Shown here: in pieces, positions 7,301-18,060 of the stretch
How the letters are laid out: every line of letters begins with the position of its first letter
How positions within the stretch are numbered: position 1 is the stretch's first letter
DNA from: Lysobacteraceae bacterium
Lineage (GTDB): Bacteria; Pseudomonadota; Gammaproteobacteria; Nevskiales; Nevskiaceae
Direction: 5' to 3'
NCBI GenBank assembly: GCA_013823855.1
Contig: PNMW01000079.1
Coordinates: 1 to 64,000, forward strand
DNA length: 64,000 bases
Made by a program: the position numbers and the translations under genes
The notes under the pieces: generated by a model
What the model was told of the DNA's origin: nothing
Database searches by the model: none
Seen by the model: the letters and a program-made list of their open reading frames with translations, nothing else

Positions 7301-8522
7301 CGGGAATGGGAACGGGAACGGCAGCGGGCCGGTCGGCGAGGTCCGGCTGTCGCTGGTGGTGGTCGACATCACCGAGCGACGCCGCGCGGAAGCGGAAGTC
7401 CGCAAGCTCAACGCCGATCTCGAAAACCGGGTGGCGCTGCGCACCGGCCAGCTTAACGACACGGTGCGCAACTGGGCGCAGCGCAATCAGGAATTGCGCA
7501 TCGTCGGCGAAATGATGGCGCTGCTGCCGGCGGCGCGCGATCTGGCCGAATCGAGCCGGATCGTCGAGTGCTATCTGCCGCAGATCTTTTCCCGCTGCGG
7601 CGGTGCCGTGTGGCTGCAGGACGCGGCACCGGAGCGCATGGAACTGCTCGGCAACTGGGGCTGCGTACAGGGTTCGCCGCTGAGCCTGTCGCGTGACGAT
7701 TGCTGGGGCGTGCGCCGCGGCCAGACGATCCGCATCGAGGATCCGGCCGATCCGCTGTTCTGCCCGCATCTGCACGGCATTCACGTTCCCCTGCGCCAGC
7801 GCCCGCACGCCTGCGTGCCGATCGTGGCGCTGGGCGAGAGCGTCGGCATGATCCATCTGGAGTGGAACGAGCATGTCGACGCCGGTGAAGCGCCGCCGGA
7901 CCCGGTGCTGATCCGCAATGTCGCCGAGCAGGTCGGGCTGGCGATCGGCAATGTGCGGCTGCGCGAGGAACTGCGCCGGCAGGCGATCCGCGATCCGCTG
8001 ACCGGCCTCTACAACCGCCGTCATTTCGACGAAACGCTGAAGAACCGGATCGCCGAGCACGGTCGCAATGGTCGCCGCTTCGCGCTGCTGATGATCGACA
8101 TCGACCATTTCAAGCGCATCAACGACGAGCACGGCCACGATGTGGGTGACGAGGTGCTGCGCGAGACCGGCGGGCTGCTGCAGCGCATCGTGCGCAGCGA
8201 CGAAGCGGTGTTTCGTCTCGGCGGCGAAGAGTTCGCGATGATCGTTGATGATGGGCAAGGCGGCGGCAGCCAGGCGACCGGCTGCGCCGAACGGGTCCGC
8301 CGTGAAGTCGAGGCAATGCGCGTCACGCGGCGCGACAGGCCGCTGCCGGCGATCACCGTATCGATTGGTCTGGCCCGTTATCCCCAGGATGTGCCTCCCG
8401 GCGTGGATTCGCTGCAACGGGCGGACGCCGCGCTCTATATCGCCAAACGTACAGGCCGCAACCGGGTGTGCTCGGCAGGGGCCATCGCCGGCCATGACGG
8501 TGTTGCCGGCAGCGTCAAGTAA
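4380..8522 (+). CDS. Membrane-bound six-PAS/GAF diguanylate cyclase (GGDEF)
   Basis: Predicted sensor that makes cyclic-di-GMP from two GTP. ATG 4380 follows GGGGGA and gives 1380 residues; an upstream in-frame extension to 4209 lacks membrane or domain features. After about 40 polar residues come six or so membrane helices (about 40-215), then six PAS domains beginning near residues 236, 368, 491, 621, 748 and 876, a GAF-like region (about 1040-1190) and a GGDEF domain (about 1200-1375) with DPLTGLYNRRHFDE, DIDHFKRINDEHGHDVGD and the active-site GGEEF near 1281. The site where a product-inhibition RxxD would sit reads RSDE, so feedback inhibition may be weak. PAS 3 and 5 (HNTPLAVIEW type) form one subfamily, PAS 1, 2, 4 and 6 (FEQxxxGI type) another. 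It stands alone after the flagellar operon, so a role in motility/sessility control is an inference. Confidence 0.9.
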   Translation: MTGHQQHRERPSADDPAAAGAPQRSTAPQAVSDAARSRNGVALVSALVAITAIAWAIGLLNQPGVAGWEPSLFACCGAALLAVTLAVLRSGLATAAAANLTTGAMWLLITERLLMIGLGDAYADPAVAIFLPVHGTLPVLSLLFIVLQPYPRAIRLASAAWLVQAAIVTATLWPFLGAAQPRAYLHGTLLFVWLLMAIHLALLAIWTRQQRALIDAQARLAATEHAARMAHATSELRFRTIFEQATAGIGLVSADRCWIDVNARMAELTGYPIAELRGMSLCQLLPPEDRDAGIERLAQFLSSDAAPAQITIERRWLRRDGSTVWVANHLRRIPADAGLPATALLMSIDISDRRQAEEAALHQQKELRAIFDQTTVGIAVLNAEGRWLNVNRRLCEMFGRSEAEMLATDFQSMTHPDDLARQMGQVDDVIAGRRTGYQMEKRYLRPDGEVVWGRLNVGVVEATVDAPARFVSVIEDISEHRRMEHEAAALRRVRELHVDHTPLAVIEWDPELRVRRWSKRAEALFGWSEAEVLGRTPFEWRFIHEDEITQTERVIDEIRSITDETVHTRNRHYHRDGRVMWCQWYTSALHAADGSIEAYYSLGDDITAEHETQQALIAAEARFRVLFDQVAAGIGRFDHETRWIEVNPTLAELHGTTTAAMLGKRLVDDAMPAEQVAVAARLKWLLDGEIDEYTVERPVVTADGSTRWLMAYLRRVEGPDAEHPQGVLMALDISARKAAEAAALEHQRVRDFHFHNTPLAVIEWTPDLRVQRWSPRATELYGWEEHEVIGRTVSEFPFIHDADLPRVSVEIESMLSASASVEISNRNYHKDGRTLWCQWHNSVLRDADGQVLSVFSLVKDVSDEQFTIAALKDSQARFKSIFEQSAVGIVMIDALGNWLMVNQRFREIVGYDAEELLQHNCEEITEAKDRAAEALLRDRLIAGEIDDYSFEKRYRRRDGKLVWVSLFARRLDEAGNGNGNGSGPVGEVRLSLVVVDITERRRAEAEVRKLNADLENRVALRTGQLNDTVRNWAQRNQELRIVGEMMALLPAARDLAESSRIVECYLPQIFSRCGGAVWLQDAAPERMELLGNWGCVQGSPLSLSRDDCWGVRRGQTIRIEDPADPLFCPHLHGIHVPLRQRPHACVPIVALGESVGMIHLEWNEHVDAGEAPPDPVLIRNVAEQVGLAIGNVRLREELRRQAIRDPLTGLYNRRHFDETLKNRIAEHGRNGRRFALLMIDIDHFKRINDEHGHDVGDEVLRETGGLLQRIVRSDEAVFRLGGEEFAMIVDDGQGGGSQATGCAERVRREVEAMRVTRRDRPLPAITVSIGLARYPQDVPPGVDSLQRADAALYIAKRTGRNRVCSAGAIAGHDGVAGSVK

Positions 8523-8541
8523 GGCGGCACCGCTGACCCGC

Positions 8542-9177
8542 TTACTTGGTGCCGAACAGCCGGTCGCCGGCGTCGCCGAGGCCGGGCACGATGTAGCCGT
8601 GATCGTTCAGGCCGGGGTCGATCGCGGCGGTGTAGACCGGCACGTCCGGATGCTGGCCGTGGAAATTGCGCAGGCCCTGCTCGCAGGTCAGCAGGCAGAC
8701 GAAGCGGATCGAGCGCGGCCGGGTTTCCTTGAGCCGGTCGACCGCCGCGATCGCCGAGTTGCCGGTGGCCAGCATCGGATCGAGGACGATGGCGTCGCGC
8801 TCCCGCATGCCGGACGGCATCTTGAAGTAGTACTCGATGGCGCCGAGCGTCTTCGGATCGCGATACAGGCCGATGTGGCCGACCCGCGCGCCGGGCACCA
8901 CGCTGCGCATGCCGGCGAGGAAGCCGAGCCCGGCGCGCAGGATCGGCACCAGCACGATCTTCTTGCCGTCGATCAGCTGCGAGCGCATCGCGCAGATCGG
9001 GGTTTCGATCTCGACCTCGTGCATCGGCATGTCGCGGGTGATCTCGTAGGCCATCAGGGTCGACAGCTCGTCGAGCAGCCGGGTGAAGCTGTTGACGCTG
9101 GCGGTCTTCTTCCGCATCAGGGTCAGCTTGTGCTGGACCAGCGGGTGGTCGATCAGGTGGACGGAGCCTGCGGTCAT
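8542..9177 (-). CDS. upp: Uracil phosphoribosyltransferase
   Basis: Upp converts uracil and PRPP to UMP. The 211-residue product matches the family in length and along its whole course: [12 protein letters not shown] near the N-terminus, [14 protein letters not shown], the PRPP-binding loop [12 protein letters not shown], and the uracil-binding end [19 protein letters not shown] 9177 is preceded by GCAGGAAA on the minus strand. It is the last gene of a three-gene minus-strand operon, 29 bases after the DUF1688 gene. That context points to a role in feeding uracil-derived nucleotide into a degradation pathway, not only base salvage (inference). Its end faces the PAS-GGDEF gene 20 bases away. 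Confidence 0.95.
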   Translation of the reverse strand: MTAGSVHLIDHPLVQHKLTLMRKKTASVNSFTRLLDELSTLMAYEITRDMPMHEVEIETPICAMRSQLIDGKKIVLVPILRAGLGFLAGMRSVVPGARVGHIGLYRDPKTLGAIEYYFKMPSGMRERDAIVLDPMLATGNSAIAAVDRLKETRPRSIRFVCLLTCEQGLRNFHGQHPDVPVYTAAIDPGLNDHGYIVPGLGDAGDRLFGTK

Positions 9178-9206
9178 CGGCGTGTTTCCTGCGGTGTGCA
9201 CGGGGT

Positions 9207-10414
9207 TCAGAAGACGGTGCCGTCGCTGACGACATCCAGCGGTGGCAGGCCGCCGCGCCGCTCGGCGGCGAGGACGCGGCCCGCCGCCCAGGTGCCGCCT
9301 TCGAGCACGCAGGCCAGCGGCAGCTGTTCGGCGCTGCGGCCGAGCAGGCTGCGGACGCGGTCGGCGATGACATCGATCAGGTGCACGGTCAGCGCGCGCC
9401 ATTCGATGATCGGCGTGTCGCTGGCGCGCCAGGTCGCCAGCGCCAGGTCGGGATCGCGCAGCACCAGCACGCCGGTATCGATCAGCAGACCGCCGTTGCG
9501 GTACTCCGGCAGGCCGGTCAGCGCGTCGCGGCCGTTGACCGCGATGCCAGCCGCTTCGAACGGTTCGAGCAGCGAATAGACCAGCCACTGGCTGAGCTTG
9601 TGGAACGGCATCCAGCCGACGCCGGCGCCGCTGCCGCCGGCATGCGGATGCGGCCAGGCATCGCCCAGGGGCTCGCCGGCGAGGGTGTTGCCGGTCAGCC
9701 AGATCGCGCTGGTGTGATCGAGCCAGGCGTGCAGCAGCGCGGCGGCCTCGATCTCGCGGCGCCGGCCGCCGTCGGTCAGAAGGTCGAACAGGCCGCCGGG
9801 GCGTGCCTCGCGGCCGAAGGCCTGCGGCCGTTCGACCAGCGTGCGGCCGAAGCGGCGCAGCAGTTCGGCGCGGCCATCGAGGCCGACCAGCGGATTGTCG
9901 ATGCCGACCTGGAACAGCGTCGCCAGCCGGTGGGCATCGATCTGCTGCAGCGCCGGGCCGTCGACCCGCAGCGGTTGCGCCGGATCGGACGAGAAGGCGC
10001 CGGCCATGAAGGCGCGAAAACTGGCGACGCCGAGCCCTTCCGAGCGCGCACAGCGCTGGCCGCCATCCAGGTACGACCACTGCGCGCCGGCGCCGGCATC
10101 GAGCAGCACGGCGACCACCGCCAGATCGATCCGGGCGCGCGCCTGCGCAGCCGCATCGACTCCGGCCAGTGCCGCGCTCAGCTCGGCGGCGCGATCGATG
10201 CCGCCGGCTTCGAAGTGGCGCCAGCGGCTGTGATACGGAATCGCCAGGGTCGGGTAGCGGGCGAGGGTGACCTCGGCGACCTTGGCTGCAGCGGTGTCGA
10301 TGCGCGAGGCGTCCAGCCGCCAGTATGGCGACTGGTCGCGGGCCACCGCAGTCGCGATGCTGCCGGCACGGATGCGGATCGTGGCCGGATCGCGCAGGCT
10401 GGCGACCGCCTCGT

Positions 10415-10418
<4 letters not shown>
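9207..10418 (-). CDS. DUF1688 / Urc4-Urg3-type uracil degradation protein
   Basis: A 403-residue protein that I recognise as the DUF1688 family, whose fungal member Urc4 is required for the URC route of uracil catabolism; its biochemical step is not established. Characteristic stretches are [88 protein letters not shown] and [16 protein letters not shown] [13 protein letters not shown]. There is no signal peptide or membrane segment, so it is cytoplasmic. GTG 10418 overlaps the stop of the upstream GTP cyclohydrolase-like gene (GTGA), showing tight coupling. upp follows. Family assignment is confident, the molecular activity is not known. Confidence 0.88.
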
Positions 10419-11692
<1,274 letters not shown>

Positions 11693-12108
11693 CGGCACTC
11701 CTTGGGTGTTTTGCGGTCGAACCGCGCGAACGGATCATGGCTGACGCATTCCCGTAGTGTTTCAGGCGAGCAGATTCCGTGCCGCGGGCTTCGGCGGACG
11801 GTCGACGCTGCCGTGATTCGTCCGGCAGGCGATGATGCCTGCTGCCAATCGTGCGTCGATGCGACTCCTGGGCATGGCGACGTCGGGCATCGGCAAGACC
11901 GAGAACGCCGAACTTGCGCCGGTCGACGACCTTCGGGTCGGTGAATTTGATGGAAATCTTTTGTCAATCAGCGTCGTGGGCGCATTTGTTGCTAACTTTG
12001 CAAGCCCGATCCGTTCCACCAACGCTGGCGACAGTGGCACCGCCCCGTCGCCAGGCGCGTTCGAACGCGGCCACCGATAACTAACTGAACAGCTCAGGAA
12101 CCGATTCA
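11693..12108. other. Divergent intergenic region, URC operon / DUF4394 gene
   Basis: About 415 bases between two divergent start codons. Short open frames here look like shadows without ribosome sites. The stretch near 11945-12000 is AT-richer than its surroundings and contains TTGTCA at 11961, but no matching -10 at normal spacing. It must hold both promoters; I cannot place them with confidence. Confidence 0.4.
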
Positions 12109-13836
12109 ATGAATGCATCGATGAACGTCGCCCGTTGCCATCCGCACCGACGATACCGCAGCGTCGCCGGCGCCTTGCTGGCGCTTGCGGTACTGACCCT
12201 TGCCGGCTGCGCGGATGACTCCGATCTCGTCGAGATTCCCGTGGATCCGGGCGCGCCACCGGTGGCGACCGTGTTCGGAATCCGCGGCGGCTCCGAACTG
12301 GTCCGCTTCAGCCCGGATACGCCGGCGATGGTCAGCGGGATCGGCGCGATCAGTGGACTCGGTGCCGGCGAAACGATCCTGGGGATCGACTTCCGGCCTT
12401 CGGACGGCGGTCTTTACGCCGTCACCAGCAGCAGCCGCGTGCTGATCGTCGACCCGGCGACGGCGATCGCCTCGCCGATCCAGCCGATCACCGGAGACGG
12501 CACGGCGCTCACCGCCCTGCGCTACGGCATCGATTTCAACCCGGTCGCCAATGCCTTGCGGATCATCGGTGATGATGGCCTGAACCTGCGGGTGCCGACC
12601 GCGGCGCTGGTGTCGCCGGCTCCGGCGGAGCCGGTCAATGCGATCGTCGATGGCCGCATGGGATACCTGCGCGGCGTCACGGCGGCCGCGTACACGAACC
12701 CGGAGAGCGGGTCGGGTACCACGCTGTTCGTCATCGAAGCCGATACCGACACGGTGTACACGCAGGACGCCAATGCCGGCCGGCTGACGCGGGTCGGGAG
12801 TCTGGGTGTCGACGCCACTGCGGTCAGCGGCTACGACATCTACCAGGCCGGTCTGTCGAACGAGCATTACGCGCTGCTGACCACGGCCGACGGCACTGCC
12901 ATCCATACGATCAATCCGCTGACCGGGGCGGCAACGGCACTGTCGCCGCCGTTGCCTGCGGCCGATTACCGGGGCCTGGTCGTGGTCAATGACGACCGCC
13001 TGCAGGAGCCCGGCACGCGCGCCTTCGGCCTGCTCTCCCGTACCCCGTCGGGGGATGTCATCGTCGGCGTGCGGCTGGACCTGCTGACCGGTGCGGTGAC
13101 CGGCGGGCCGACCACCTTGCCGATCGACGGGCTCGCCGACGGCGAGCATCTGGTCGGGATTTCCGAGCGCACCACGGCCATGGCGGGCGTCAATGGCGGC
13201 TACGGCGTATCGGACCAGAACCGGGTCGTCGCGCTGCCGCTCGAGAACGTCGAGAGCGGCCTCGTGTCGGCGACCATCACTGCTCAGCCGATCGGCACGC
13301 TCAGCACGCCGCTGGCGGGCACCCGCTTCGGGGTCGATTTCAATCCGCGCGCCGATCTGCTGCGAATCGTCAGCGACAGCGGCCAGAATCTGCGCGTCAA
13401 TCTGCAGGAAGGCCGGATGATCGCCGATGCGCCGCGCGCCGCCGCGTTCGCCTTCGTCGACGGCACCACGCGTACCGTGCTTCCGGCGCCGCAGATTGTT
13501 GCCACCGCCTACCGCGCCGCGCCGATCAGCGGCACCTTCCAGTACGCGATCGATGCGGCGAACAGTTCGCTGGTGCGGGTGGCGGTACCCAACGACGGCG
13601 CGCTGGTCGTCGTCGGGCCGCTGGGCGTGAGCTTGCCGACGACCGAAGCCGGCGCTGCCGAGCAGAGTCTGGACATCGCCGGCGCGGCGGACCAGTTCGT
13701 CTTCGCCGCACTGCGTCCGGCCGGCAGCGCGCTGTCGACGCTGTACCGGATCGATCTGGGCAGCGGCGCCGCGACGGCGATCGGACCGATCGGCGACAGC
13801 GGTGCAGTGACCGCCATCAGTTCGCGCGTTCAGTAA
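12109..13836 (+). CDS. DUF4394 two-domain lipoprotein
   Basis: A 575-residue predicted lipoprotein of unknown function. The N-terminus has a basic start, a hydrophobic run and the lipobox LAGC (about residues 31-34), so the mature protein should be membrane anchored. The rest is two copies of the DUF4394 domain (about 50-300 and 315-570), seen from repeated motifs: GIDFNPVANALRIIGDDGLN in copy 1 and GVDFNPRADLLRIVSDSGQN in copy 2, each followed by NLRV. The repeated strand-turn pattern suggests a beta-propeller-like fold (inference). AGGAA precedes ATG 12109. A strong terminator follows, so it is a single-gene unit divergent from the URC operon. No catalytic motif is visible. Confidence 0.85.
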   Translation: MNASMNVARCHPHRRYRSVAGALLALAVLTLAGCADDSDLVEIPVDPGAPPVATVFGIRGGSELVRFSPDTPAMVSGIGAISGLGAGETILGIDFRPSDGGLYAVTSSSRVLIVDPATAIASPIQPITGDGTALTALRYGIDFNPVANALRIIGDDGLNLRVPTAALVSPAPAEPVNAIVDGRMGYLRGVTAAAYTNPESGSGTTLFVIEADTDTVYTQDANAGRLTRVGSLGVDATAVSGYDIYQAGLSNEHYALLTTADGTAIHTINPLTGAATALSPPLPAADYRGLVVVNDDRLQEPGTRAFGLLSRTPSGDVIVGVRLDLLTGAVTGGPTTLPIDGLADGEHLVGISERTTAMAGVNGGYGVSDQNRVVALPLENVESGLVSATITAQPIGTLSTPLAGTRFGVDFNPRADLLRIVSDSGQNLRVNLQEGRMIADAPRAAAFAFVDGTTRTVLPAPQIVATAYRAAPISGTFQYAIDAANSSLVRVAVPNDGALVVVGPLGVSLPTTEAGAAEQSLDIAGAADQFVFAALRPAGSALSTLYRIDLGSGAATAIGPIGDSGAVTAISSRVQ

Positions 13837-13863
13837 ACCGCCGGGTCGCCGCCGGGCGCCGTC

Positions 13864-13894
13864 AGGGCCAGCCTTCCGGGGCTGGCCCTTTCTT
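13864..13894 (+). terminator. Intrinsic terminator after the DUF4394 gene
   Basis: Perfect 10-bp stem AGGGCCAGCC / GGCTGGCCCT with a six-base loop (TTCCGG) followed by TTTCTT, 27 bases after the stop codon. Confidence 0.85.
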
Positions 13895-13956
13895 GTGGTG
13901 CGGCCACCGGTGACCGTTCGGGGCGATAATCGCGGCCGTTCCCTGGACGCCCGCCG

Positions 13957-14442
13957 ATGGACCCTGATTCCCAGATCACCTCGATTGCCCACGTCATCCA
14001 GCTTGCCGTCGCTCCGGTGTTCCTGCTGACCGGTGTCGCGGCGTTCATCGGCGTGATCTCGAACCGGCTCGGCCGCATCGTCGACCGGGCGCGCGATCTG
14101 GAGCGGCATCTGCTCAGCGCGTCGCCGGCGCGGATCGAGGCGCTGCGCACCAGCCTGCGCAACCTGGCCAAGCGTGCGCGGCTGGCCAATCGTGCGCTCA
14201 GCCTGTGCGTCTGCTGCGCGGTGCTGATCTGCGCCGACATCGTCGTGCTGTTCGTCGGCACGCTGGCCGGCGAGCGCTTCGGCAGCGCAGTTGCCGTGGT
14301 GTTCGTGCTGGCGATGCTGGCGCTGATCGTCGCGCTGCTGCTGTTCCTGCGCGAGGTCTACCTGGCGACCCGCTTCCTGCGCATCGATGCCTCCGAGGTC
14401 TACGCACCGGAATCCACGACGCCGCCGGAATCCGGGCGCTGA
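13957..14442 (+). CDS. DUF2721 family membrane protein
   Basis: A 161-residue inner-membrane protein of the DUF2721 family; function unknown. It has a first membrane segment at about residues 10-32 (VIQLAVAPVFLLTGVAAFIG), the family hallmark NRLGRIVDRARDLE right after it, a cytoplasmic amphipathic stretch, then two adjacent helices (about 85-108 and 112-137). The tail is polar. It is bounded by a terminator on each side, so it is probably transcribed alone; a TAATCG at 13925-13930 is a weak -10 candidate. Confidence 0.85.
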   Translation: MDPDSQITSIAHVIQLAVAPVFLLTGVAAFIGVISNRLGRIVDRARDLERHLLSASPARIEALRTSLRNLAKRARLANRALSLCVCCAVLICADIVVLFVGTLAGERFGSAVAVVFVLAMLALIVALLLFLREVYLATRFLRIDASEVYAPESTTPPESGR

Positions 14443-14447
14443 AACGA

Positions 14448-14475
14448 CAACGGCGAACCCGGAGGTTCGCCGTTG
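14448..14475 (-). terminator. Hairpin terminator between convergent DUF2721 and dapD genes
   Basis: Perfect 12-bp stem CAACGGCGAACC / GGTTCGCCGTTG with a CGGA loop. On the minus strand it is followed by TCGTTT, so it most likely ends the map-glnD-dapD transcript; it may also stop the plus-strand gene. Confidence 0.7.
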
Positions 14476-14493
14476 CCGGTACCGCGTCGCCGA

Positions 14494-15336
14494 TCAGAGA
14501 TCGCGCAGCAGCGCGTTGATGCCGACCTTGGAGCGGGTCTGGGCGTCGACGGTCTTGACGATCACCGCGCAGTTGATGCTGTAGCGGCCGTTGTCGCGCG
14601 GCAGCGAGCCGGCGACCACCACCGAGCCGGCCGGCACGCGGCCGTAGCTGATCGTGCCTTTCTCGCGGTCGTAGATCGGCGTCGACTGGCCGATGAACAC
14701 GCCCATCGACAGCACCGAGCCCTTTTCGACGATCACGCCCTCGACGACTTCCGAGCGCGCGCCGATGAAGCAGTCGTCCTCGATGATCGTCGGGCTGGCC
14801 TGCAGCGGCTCCAGCACGCCGCCGATGCCGACACCGCCGGACAGATGGACGTTGGCGCCGATCTGGGCGCAGGAACCGACCGTGGCCCAGGTGTCGACCA
14901 TGGTCCCCTTGCCGACGTAGCCGCCGATGTTGACGAAGCTCGGCATCAGGATCGCGCCCGGCGCGATGTAGGCGCCGCGGCGCACCGAGGCCGGCGGCAC
15001 GACGCGCGCGCCCTGGGCCTTGAAGCGTTCGGCGCTCCAGCCGTCGTACTTGAGCGGCACCTTGTCGTAGCCGACCAGCGGGCCGGCGCTCAGCGGCACG
15101 TTGTCGTGCAGGCGGAAGTACAGCAGCACGGCCTTCTTCAGCCAGTCGTTGACCGTCCAGCCGGATGCCCCCGGCTGGACGCCTCCTGCGATCGGCTCGG
15201 CGACGCGGGCGGCGCCGGAGTCCAGCAGTTCGATCGCCGCTTCGACGGCGGCGGCGACCGTGGTGTTCGAGGCGTCGAGCGTGGCGCGGTCTTCCCAGGC
15301 GCGCGCGATGACGGCCTGCAGTTCGGTGTTGTTCAA
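14494..15336 (-). CDS. dapD: Tetrahydrodipicolinate N-succinyltransferase
   Basis: DapD transfers succinyl from succinyl-CoA to tetrahydrodipicolinate in lysine/meso-diaminopimelate synthesis. The 280-residue product matches the family from end to end: [107 protein letters not shown] and the closing [11 protein letters not shown]. These form the left-handed beta-helix of hexapeptide repeats. The start appears to be TTG 15336 (LNNTELQ), with AAGGA upstream and no in-frame ATG in a suitable place. It lies 35 bases after glnD, the usual glnD-dapD neighbourhood. Confidence 0.96.
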   Translation of the reverse strand: MNNTELQAVIARAWEDRATLDASNTTVAAAVEAAIELLDSGAARVAEPIAGGVQPGASGWTVNDWLKKAVLLYFRLHDNVPLSAGPLVGYDKVPLKYDGWSAERFKAQGARVVPPASVRRGAYIAPGAILMPSFVNIGGYVGKGTMVDTWATVGSCAQIGANVHLSGGVGIGGVLEPLQASPTIIEDDCFIGARSEVVEGVIVEKGSVLSMGVFIGQSTPIYDREKGTISYGRVPAGSVVVAGSLPRDNGRYSINCAVIVKTVDAQTRSKVGINALLRDL

Positions 15337-15371
15337 GCGGGATGTCCTTCCTTGATGAAGCGGGTGTCGTC

Positions 15372-18059
15372 TTACTTTTGCGCGCTTTCGGCGTTCGACA
15401 GCGTGCGGGTCAGCACCTCGCGCAGTTCGTCGACCGCCTTGTCGCTGGTGATCGGCTGGTGCTGGCGATCGGTGATGTAGAAGACGTCCTCGGCGCGTTC
15501 GCCGATGGTCGCGATCTTGGCGGCGTCGAGCAGGATGCCGCGCTTGTGGAACACCCGGCCGACCAGACTGAGCAGGCCCGGCTGGTCGGCGCAGACCAGT
15601 TCCAGCATCGTCCGGTTGCGCAGCGTGTCCTGCGAGATGCTGACCGTCGTCGGCGTGTTGAAGTGGCGCAGGCGGGTCGGTCGGCGGCGGTTGACGTCGA
15701 CCACCGAGATCGCCGGATCGGCCAGCACCTTGCGCAAGGCCGCGCCGATCTCGTCGAAGCGGTGGGCATTCTCGATCGGCGAGCCGTCGCCTTCGACGAC
15801 CACGAAGGAGTCGAGCGCGTAGCCGTCGGCCGAAGTATTGATGCGGGCGTCGAGAATGCTCAGGCCGAGCTTGGCCAGCACGCCGGTCGACAGGCCGAAC
15901 AGATGGTCCCGGTCGCGCATGTAGACAAACACCGTGGTGCCACGGCCGTCGAGCGTCCTGACCAGCACCAGCGGCAGATCGGCCTCCGTGCTGCGGGCGA
16001 TGGCGTCGAGGTGCCAGACCAGCTCCGACGGCGAGTGGCGCAGGAAGTAATCGGCGTCGAAGCGGCCCCAGATGCGGTCGGTCAGCGCGCCATCGATGTG
16101 GCGGGCCTCCGGCAGCGCATAGGCGGCGCGACGCTGTTCGGCGACCCGCTCGGCCATCGAGTACGGGTTGTCGAGGCCACGATCGAAGGCGCGCTTGGTC
16201 GAGTGGTACAGCTCGCGCAGCAGGCTTTCGCGCCAGGAGTTCCACAGCGCCGGGTTGGTGGCGCGAATATCGGACACCGTCAGCGTCAGCAGGTAGTCGA
16301 GCCGTGCACGGTCACCGACCTTCTGCGCGAAGGCGGTGACGATGTCCGGGTTGGAGATGTCCTGGCGCTGCGCGGTCAGCGACATCAGCAGGTGGTTGCG
16401 GACCAGCCAGGACACCAGGTCGGCGTCGGCATGGCTCAGGCCGTGGTCGAGGCAGAACTTCTCGGCTTCCCTGGCGCCGACTTCGGAGTGATCGCCGCCG
16501 GAGCCCTTGCCGAGGTCGTGGAACAGGCCGGCGACGAACAGCAGGTCGGGGCGCGCCACGCGCTGCATCACGTCGCTGAAGAACGGCAGCTCGTGGCGGA
16601 AGCGCTCCATGCGCAGCCGGCGCAGGTTGCGGACCAGGCGCAGCGTGTGCTCATCGACGGTCAGCGTGTGGAACAGGTCGTACTGCATGTGGCCGATGAT
16701 CTGGCCGAACACCGGCAGGTAGCGGCCGAGCACGCCGTAGCGGTTCATCCGGCGCAGCGCGCGGGTCAGGCCGTCGCCGTGCTGGAACATGCCGATGAAT
16801 GTCTCGCGGGTGCGGACGTCGCCACGCACCGCCTCGATCAGCCGGCGATCGCGGCGGATCAGCCGCAGGGTGGCGGTGGAGATGCCTTCGAGCTTCGGGT
16901 GCTGCTGCATCAGCGCGAACACTTCGAGCAGCGCCCACGGCGACTTCTGGAAGACGTCGTCGGCGCGCGCCTCGATGTAGTTGCCGCGCAGCTGGAAGCG
17001 TGAATTCAGCGGCTTCGGCTCGAGGTTCTGGCCACGGCCGAGGATCGCTTCCTCGAACAGCTGCAGCAGCATGTCGTTCAGGCAGCTCAGGGACTTGATG
17101 GTCCGGTAGTAGAGCTGCATGAACTGCTCGACCGCGCGGTTGCGATCCTGATCCTCGTAGCCGAACAGCGTGGCGATCTTGTTCTGGTGATCGAACAGCA
17201 GCCGGTCCTCGTGGCGGCCGGTGATCATGTGCAGTGCAAAGCGCACCCGCCAGAGGAAATCCTGGCCGGCGAACAGTTCGTCGCACTCGGTCTTGGTCAG
17301 GAACCCGCGCTCGCGCAGCTCGGTCAGGCTGGAGGCGCCGAAATGCCGCTTGGCGACCCAGGCCACGGTGTGGATGTCGCGCAGCCCGCCGGGGCTTTCC
17401 TTGACGTTCGGCTCCAGCTTGTAGGCGCTGTCGTCGTACTTGGCGTGCCGGGCCTGCTGCTCGGCAACCTTGGCGCGGAAGAAGGCGTCGACCGGCCACA
17501 TCGTTTCCGGCCGCATCGCTTCGTTGAGGGCCGTGAACAGCGACAGGTCGCCGATCAGCGGCCGGGCCTCGGTGAGGTTGGTGATCACGCTGACATCGGT
17601 CGCCGCCAGTTCGGCGCACTGGGCGACGCTGCGCACTGCCGAGCCGACATCGAGGCCGATGTCCCAGAGGAAGGCGAAGAAATTTTCCAGCCGCGACTTC
17701 GCACCGTCGAGCGCGGCTTCGTCGTAGAGCACCAGCAGATCGATGTCGGAGTACGGCAGCAGCTCGCCGCGGCCGTAGCCGCCGACCGCGATCAGCGCCA
17801 GGCCACCGTCGCTCTGCGGCAGGAACTGGGTCCAGGCTTCGCGCAGCACTTCGTCGACGAGGTGGGCGCGGGCGTGGACCAGCGAATCAGCCGGCGTGCC
17901 TTCGTGGAACAGGCCGACCAGTCGTTCGCGGCCCCAGGCCAAGGTTTCGCGGAACGCGCTGACCGGCTTGCCACCGTCGGCGCGCAGGCGGCTGCGCACG
18001 CGACGCGCGGAAAAGACGGCGATGCTGTCGTCTTCGCTGAGATCGATCTCGGCGCCCAC
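15372..18059 (-). CDS. glnD: PII uridylyltransferase / uridylyl-removing enzyme
   Basis: GlnD senses glutamine and adds or removes UMP on PII proteins, controlling nitrogen metabolism. The 895-residue product has the nucleotidyltransferase motif [17 protein letters not shown] (about residues 93-109), the GlnD-type helper region, an HD hydrolase domain with [14 protein letters not shown] near 510-525 for UMP removal, and two C-terminal ACT domains (for example [20 protein letters not shown] and [22 protein letters not shown]) that bind glutamine. Length is normal (E. coli 890). The start is GTG 18059, one base after the map stop; no alternative ATG lies near. Confidence 0.97.
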   Translation of the reverse strand: MGAEIDLSEDDSIAVFSARRVRSRLRADGGKPVSAFRETLAWGRERLVGLFHEGTPADSLVHARAHLVDEVLREAWTQFLPQSDGGLALIAVGGYGRGELLPYSDIDLLVLYDEAALDGAKSRLENFFAFLWDIGLDVGSAVRSVAQCAELAATDVSVITNLTEARPLIGDLSLFTALNEAMRPETMWPVDAFFRAKVAEQQARHAKYDDSAYKLEPNVKESPGGLRDIHTVAWVAKRHFGASSLTELRERGFLTKTECDELFAGQDFLWRVRFALHMITGRHEDRLLFDHQNKIATLFGYEDQDRNRAVEQFMQLYYRTIKSLSCLNDMLLQLFEEAILGRGQNLEPKPLNSRFQLRGNYIEARADDVFQKSPWALLEVFALMQQHPKLEGISTATLRLIRRDRRLIEAVRGDVRTRETFIGMFQHGDGLTRALRRMNRYGVLGRYLPVFGQIIGHMQYDLFHTLTVDEHTLRLVRNLRRLRMERFRHELPFFSDVMQRVARPDLLFVAGLFHDLGKGSGGDHSEVGAREAEKFCLDHGLSHADADLVSWLVRNHLLMSLTAQRQDISNPDIVTAFAQKVGDRARLDYLLTLTVSDIRATNPALWNSWRESLLRELYHSTKRAFDRGLDNPYSMAERVAEQRRAAYALPEARHIDGALTDRIWGRFDADYFLRHSPSELVWHLDAIARSTEADLPLVLVRTLDGRGTTVFVYMRDRDHLFGLSTGVLAKLGLSILDARINTSADGYALDSFVVVEGDGSPIENAHRFDEIGAALRKVLADPAISVVDVNRRRPTRLRHFNTPTTVSISQDTLRNRTMLELVCADQPGLLSLVGRVFHKRGILLDAAKIATIGERAEDVFYITDRQHQPITSDKAVDELREVLTRTLSNAESAQK

Positions 18060-18060
18060 G

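Noticed and set aside
4263..8495. A very long open frame antisense to the PAS-GGDEF gene (about 1400 codons).
   Set aside because: GC-rich coding DNA often leaves an open antisense frame. Its translation is low-complexity (His/Arg/Asp-rich), has no domain, and the plus strand has clear PAS and GGDEF motifs.
11762..12259. Minus-strand open frame of 165 codons in the divergent gap.
   Set aside because: It overlaps the start of the DUF4394 lipoprotein, has no ribosome site and no recognisable features.
15372..18059. Long plus-strand frames opposite glnD and dapD (for example 15342-17003).
   Set aside because: They are antisense shadows with repetitive Val/Ala/Asp/Gln composition, while glnD and dapD have full motif sets on the minus strand.
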